A stretch of DNA of 64,000 nucleotides from Niastella yeongjuensis (GTDB taxonomy: Bacteria; Bacteroidota; Bacteroidia; Chitinophagales; Chitinophagaceae): contig NZ_FOCZ01000012.1 of assembly GCF_900110245.1 (NCBI RefSeq), forward strand, positions 1 to 64,000, written 5' to 3'. The position numbers and the translations under genes were made by a program. Below the pieces are notes generated by a model. That model did no database searches and was not told the origin of the DNA. It was given only the letters and a program-made list of their open reading frames with translations. Below, in pieces: positions 60,357-64,000 of the stretch (the stretch's first letter is position 1; every line of letters begins with the position of its first letter).

Positions 60357-62375
60357 CTAGTCCTTTGTTATATTGATCAATGCCCGCCGGTTCTTACTCC
60401 GGCCATCGGGGTTATCGCGGCCATTGATCAATTCCATTTCAAGCGGACAGCAGGAACCGAACGATTCAAAGGTTATACGGCTGGCTGCAATGCCTTTCTG
60501 TATAAAGTATTCGGCACAGGCCCGGGCGCGGCGGTCAGAAAGTATGGCATTGTACTCATTGCTGCCCTTACCATCGGTATAACCGCTGATCTGCAACGTG
60601 GCAGCAGGTATTTCCAGCAGCACGTTGTATACGGAATCCAGTTTGCGTACTGCTTCTTTTTTAAGGTTATACATATCGAAGTCGAAGTACACGGTGACTA
60701 CATTTTCTGGTCTCAACACAAACTTTTTCTCAAGGAGGATGTCTGTATTGATATGCTGATCGGTAAGCAGATTGGTGTTATCCGTTTTTGCAATGGTAAC
60801 CATTGCAGCCGTATCGCGGTAGTATTGTTTGGTTACCACCAGCTGGTGATTGTTGAAAGAGTTGTCGACACTGTCGAAGCTATAATTACCATTTATATCA
60901 GTAGTGGTTTGTGTGGTTTTACCATCAGGCGTTGTCAACACCACATTGGCATCAGGTATAGGTTTATGGGTTTTTGTATCCAGCACCACACCGGTCATGC
61001 GATTATGTTTGGGGAGTTTGTTAATGCGATAGGTTTCCAGGCAACAACCGCTGCCTCTGTCGGAACCGATAAGCGCATCACTCAGTAAGGTGTTTTTTTC
61101 AAGTGCATAGAAATACACATCATCTCTTGATGAGTTAACCGGGTAGCCCAGATTCGTTGGGGTGCTCCACGTAATGGTATTACCCTGTGCTGAAAACAGA
61201 TCGAACCCACCCATGCCGGGCCGGCCATTGGTGGAGAATACCAGCGTTTTGCTGTCGGCATGATAAAAAGGCGCCTGCTCATCGCCTTCCGTATTGATTG
61301 TTCTGCCGGCATTTTCCGGTTCTCCCACGCTGCCATCTTCATGCAGCTGCGCATACCAGATATCAAAACCACCTGTGCCACCGGGACGATCAGACGCAAA
61401 ATAAAGATACTTACCGTCTGGGGTACAAACGGGTTGTTTGCTGCTATAGCCACTGGTGTTTATGCCATTCACTAATTGCGGGGCCGACCAGCTGCCATTT
61501 ACTAATCTGGTAATATAAATGTTAGATATAGTACGGCCGTTCAATTTTTGCCATTGGGTAAAATAGATATTGTTGCCATTGGCGCTGCTGTTGGCTGCAC
61601 CCTGGTTGATCAACGGATCCGCACTGGATAATGGCAGTTGTGTTACCCCCGTTAAACTGTCGTTCTCCAACACTGCCTGAAACAGGTGGCTGTTATTGGG
61701 ATTGTATCCTTTTACGATGGGTGAATCGGATTTGGTTTTGCTTACCAGGTACTGATTCCCGGTTAAGGGCGTAACGGCAAAGGTGCCTTTTTCATAACTG
61801 TCAGGCACATTCAGTTTTCTTATATGCGTCAGCACCGTATCGGGCCGCGCCAGTTGTTTTTTGATGTATTGTAAAGTAGCCCATTCCTTTTCGGCGGCCT
61901 CCAGATACTGTTTGTTGGGATTGGTAGCTTCCAGGTACTGGCGCAGATTGGCGGCTGCTTCCTCGTAGTGTCCCAGGCTTCGTTCACACAGCGCCATCCA
62001 ATATAAGGCGTCGATGTAATCAGGGCATTTTTTATAAACGGAATCGGCTTGCGGCCAGTAATGTGCGAGGCGATAGCTTTCAGCCTGTTTGTATAGAATG
62101 GACTGGCGGGTAATGTTTTTAGGAATGATATAACCAGGTCTTCCTCTTTTTGAATACACCGGGAACACCTCGTCTTTTGGTGTATTGGCTGGTGGATTCA
62201 GGATCTGTTCGTACAAATAAGCAGCTGTATAATATTCACCGGCAGCAAAATACTGATCGGCCAGTTGCAGCGGATTTTTGGTAACAACAACCTGCTGTCC
62301 CCGGCAGGGCAGCCAGCCGATACAAATAACCAGACAAACTATCTTGAAAAAGGAAAACATTCGCATAGTAATCAA
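60357..62375 (-). CDS. PorE-like OmpA-family protein (TPR, beta-propeller, CRD, OmpA)
   Basis: An envelope protein of 672 residues that probably ties the T9SS machinery to peptidoglycan. Signal peptide (about 6-27, FFKIVCLVICIGWLPCRGQQ), TPR-like repeats (about 30-170, DQYFAAGEYYTAAYLYEQIL), PD40-type beta-propeller (about 190-445, GKYLYFASDRPGGTGGFDIW and KTLVFSTNGRPGMGGFDLF), carboxypeptidase-type regulatory domain (about 465-545, LDTKTHKPIPDANVVLTTP) and OmpA C-terminal domain (about 560-672, SGYTDGKGSNEYNAILSDRR, NRRALI). This domain order is that of PorE of Porphyromonas gingivalis. It directly follows the PorP gene (62376), without a gap. ATG 62375 or 62366/62360 are possible. Confidence 0.88.
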   Translation of the reverse strand: MITMRMFSFFKIVCLVICIGWLPCRGQQVVVTKNPLQLADQYFAAGEYYTAAYLYEQILNPPANTPKDEVFPVYSKRGRPGYIIPKNITRQSILYKQAESYRLAHYWPQADSVYKKCPDYIDALYWMALCERSLGHYEEAAANLRQYLEATNPNKQYLEAAEKEWATLQYIKKQLARPDTVLTHIRKLNVPDSYEKGTFAVTPLTGNQYLVSKTKSDSPIVKGYNPNNSHLFQAVLENDSLTGVTQLPLSSADPLINQGAANSSANGNNIYFTQWQKLNGRTISNIYITRLVNGSWSAPQLVNGINTSGYSSKQPVCTPDGKYLYFASDRPGGTGGFDIWYAQLHEDGSVGEPENAGRTINTEGDEQAPFYHADSKTLVFSTNGRPGMGGFDLFSAQGNTITWSTPTNLGYPVNSSRDDVYFYALEKNTLLSDALIGSDRGSGCCLETYRINKLPKHNRMTGVVLDTKTHKPIPDANVVLTTPDGKTTQTTTDINGNYSFDSVDNSFNNHQLVVTKQYYRDTAAMVTIAKTDNTNLLTDQHINTDILLEKKFVLRPENVVTVYFDFDMYNLKKEAVRKLDSVYNVLLEIPAATLQISGYTDGKGSNEYNAILSDRRARACAEYFIQKGIAASRITFESFGSCCPLEMELINGRDNPDGRSKNRRALINITKD

Positions 62376-63398
62376 TTAAAGTCTTGCACAACGGATAAAA
62401 TCTACAACACTCTTTGTGCCTGACCGTTTAATGTAAGACAGGCTCAGTTCAATACTGTTTACATTTTTTGTCATGGAGCCCAGCTTCGAAGTATTTACGT
62501 CATAACTCAGGCCAATAACAAAGTTTTTATAATCAATACCAACATAGGGTGCCACCGCATCCTTACCGCGGTAATAACCACCCACCATAAAATCGGTAAC
62601 CGCATCTACGTTTATTTGTCCGTACACCCCGATAATAGCTTCAGAGGCCGTGCCCTGGTGCATGTACATCACATGGGGTACAATACGGGTGCGATCTGAT
62701 AAATTATAACTAACCCCACCCTGAATGGAATACCGCATGGGTAGTGTATTCAGCACCGTACTTTCAGTACTGATGATGGGGTCTTTGGGTTTGTTGAGGT
62801 GATAAATGGAAAAACCGCCGAAGGGGTTGAATTTTTTATCGGCTGCCCCATCATAATACATAACACCGGCGCCAATATCCAGCACGGTTGAAGAAGTTTG
62901 AGCGAATATTTCCGTTGTTGAAATATTGGGATCGTAGCCAACAATGGGATTCCATTGTTCTCCCCATTTGAATTTTGATTTGTTCACCCGGCGATTGATA
63001 ATACCGCCCTGCATGGCCATCACAATGTGATGATTTAACGAAGGGCCGAATTTAACTCCGGTATAGGCAAACGAGAAAGAGGAGGTAAGATAATTAAAAC
63101 CGCCATCCCCCGCTGATTGATTCAGCAGGTTTACACCCAGCGCTATATTCTTATTGGTACGGGCATCGAATGAAACGCCCATGGTGCGATAAGGATTGGT
63201 GATGCTGCCCCATTGGTTCCTGAAAATGGCAGAAGCCCGGTAATCGCCATCGGTGCTGCCCGTTAGCGCCGGGTTCAAATACATGGGGAAAGTATATTGT
63301 TGCGTAAAGTGCGGGTCTGTTTGCGCCACTGTTTTACCAACAGTTGTCAACAGCCAGGCCAAACACCAAACGGTTTGTAAGATCAGTTTTTTATTCAT
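62376..63398 (-). CDS. PorP/SprF-family type IX secretion outer-membrane protein
   Basis: A 340-residue outer-membrane protein. The signal peptide ends VGKTVAQ and the mature protein begins with the family hallmark DPHFTQQYTFPMYLNPAL, followed by many beta-strands of a barrel (GVSFDARTNKNIALGVNLLN, FVIGLSYDVNTSKLGSM). In gliding or T9SS bacteria, SprF-type proteins are encoded next to, and needed for, secretion of cargoes with type B C-terminal domains. Here it lies 32 bases after the cargo gene and touches the PorE-like gene, so all three form an operon. Confidence 0.92.
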   Translation of the reverse strand: MNKKLILQTVWCLAWLLTTVGKTVAQTDPHFTQQYTFPMYLNPALTGSTDGDYRASAIFRNQWGSITNPYRTMGVSFDARTNKNIALGVNLLNQSAGDGGFNYLTSSFSFAYTGVKFGPSLNHHIVMAMQGGIINRRVNKSKFKWGEQWNPIVGYDPNISTTEIFAQTSSTVLDIGAGVMYYDGAADKKFNPFGGFSIYHLNKPKDPIISTESTVLNTLPMRYSIQGGVSYNLSDRTRIVPHVMYMHQGTASEAIIGVYGQINVDAVTDFMVGGYYRGKDAVAPYVGIDYKNFVIGLSYDVNTSKLGSMTKNVNSIELSLSYIKRSGTKSVVDFIRCARL

Positions 63399-63430
63399 TG
63401 CTATGGTAAAGTGTCGTTACAACAATGTTT

Positions 63431-64000
63431 TTATCGTACAAGGGTAATGGAACCTTTCATGCTCAATGTTCTTCCATCTGTGGTTGTCGCTTTCAATACA
63501 TATACATACACGCCCACAGGCTGGGGACTACCTTTGAACCTGCCATCCCAACCCTGGTTAGGATCAGTAATGGTGATCATTTTCTGGCCCCACTGATTGA
63601 AGATGTGCAGCTCGAGCGTAGCAATGTAATTTCCATATACCTTGAATACTTCATTCCTGGGATCTCCTTTTCCATCGGGTGAAAACACATTAGGCACATA
63701 AATGTCTTTAAAACGCGGCTTCACGATTATTTTATACGATTGGGCGGCGCCCATACATCCATTTACATAGGGTATGGCCGTAACTGTGCCGGTAATGGGA
63801 TCGTTGGTCATGTTGGTAGCGGTGAACGAAGGCACCGTACCTGCACCGGATGCCTGTAGTCCGATCGCCGTATTGTTATTGGTCCAGTTGATACCGGTAA
63901 CCGGAATGTCTACCGGGAAATCGTAATAGGGCAATACATCACCATCAGTTACTGTATCCTGATTTTTTAAATTCAAATTAATGATGGAAGGTATCGGGTT
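63431..64000 (-). CDS. T9SS cargo protein, C-terminal part (runs off window)
   Basis: The frame is open to the window edge, so the start lies beyond 64000; 189 residues are visible here. It holds a PKD/Ig-like repeat (GINWTNNNTAIGLQASGAG, AIPYVNGCMGAAQSYKIIV) followed by the gliding-motility type B C-terminal domain (about the last 90 residues: VPNVFSPDGKGDPRNEVFKV, then FNQWGQKMITITDPNQGWDG, GVYVYVLKATTTDG and the end SITLVR). This domain is the signal for T9SS. The gene ends 32 bases before porP. Such cargoes are often large, with adhesin-type repeats. Confidence 0.9.
   Translation of the reverse strand, partial: NPIPSIINLNLKNQDTVTDGDVLPYYDFPVDIPVTGINWTNNNTAIGLQASGAGTVPSFTATNMTNDPITGTVTAIPYVNGCMGAAQSYKIIVKPRFKDIYVPNVFSPDGKGDPRNEVFKVYGNYIATLELHIFNQWGQKMITITDPNQGWDGRFKGSPQPVGVYVYVLKATTTDGRTLSMKGSITLVR

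Overview
The window looks like chromosomal DNA of a Bacteroidota bacterium in the Chitinophagaceae (Niastella/Chitinophaga-like). The evidence is three SusC/SusD pairs, FecI-type sigma/FecR pairs next to the STN-containing SusC genes, SBP-type lipoproteins starting C-K-K, a type IX secretion (T9SS) cargo with a type B C-terminal domain beside PorP and PorE-like proteins, and several promoters of the Bacteroidota type (TTG/TTTG, 16-23 bp, TAnnTTTG). The genus is an inference. No rRNA, tRNA or CRISPR array was seen.

Layout. 1-1820: an IS1182-family insertion sequence, followed by a small gene remnant. 2050-3903: an orphan ECF sigma/FecR pair with no intact SusC. 4207-12566: ECF sigma, FecR, SusC (with STN), SusD and a phosphodiester glycosidase. 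12849-18149: an AraC regulator divergent from a TolC/HlyD/MFS efflux operon with a small lipoprotein. 18312-38596: a large polysaccharide utilisation locus (GntR regulator, SSS symporter, clan GH-D glycosidase, SusC, SusD, two glycan-binding-type lipoproteins, GH95, sialate O-acetylesterase-type enzyme, GH36, SBF-type transporter). 38593-43512: DODA-type dioxygenase, NADP-binding oxidoreductase, Crp-type regulator and a divergent FtsX/MacB permease. 43611-44758: a frameshifted DUF2911 gene. 44887-56462: ECF sigma, FecR, SusC (with STN), SusD, GH20 hexosaminidase, a Crp-type regulator and an ENPP-type phosphodiesterase. 56619-58913: LytS-like kinase, LytTR regulator and two small membrane proteins. 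59028-60353: a protein I do not recognise. 60357-64000 (minus strand): PorE-like OmpA protein, PorP/SprF and the C-terminal part of a T9SS cargo that runs off the window.

How it works together. Two loci use the classical surface-signalling circuit (SusC STN to FecR to ECF sigma). The central locus instead seems to be driven by its own GntR regulator: the gntR promoter and the central susC promoter share a pentamer-repeat element at exactly the same distance from the -7 box. The LytTR system has matching direct repeats, 21 bp apart, before its own operon and before the two small membrane protein genes, which suggests autoregulation plus a target.

The most unusual layer is repeat DNA between genes. 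At least six intergenic regions carry short arrays of degenerate heptamers (or octamers), several starting within 0-3 bases of a stop codon and several with a reverse-complement partner array. Different loci use unrelated units but the same length and layout. A separate 28-bp palindromic repeat lies once in frame inside a fecR gene and once, inverted, in the repeat-rich gap at 45.5-46.0 kb, which also holds a perfect 18-bp hairpin with competing pairing partners.
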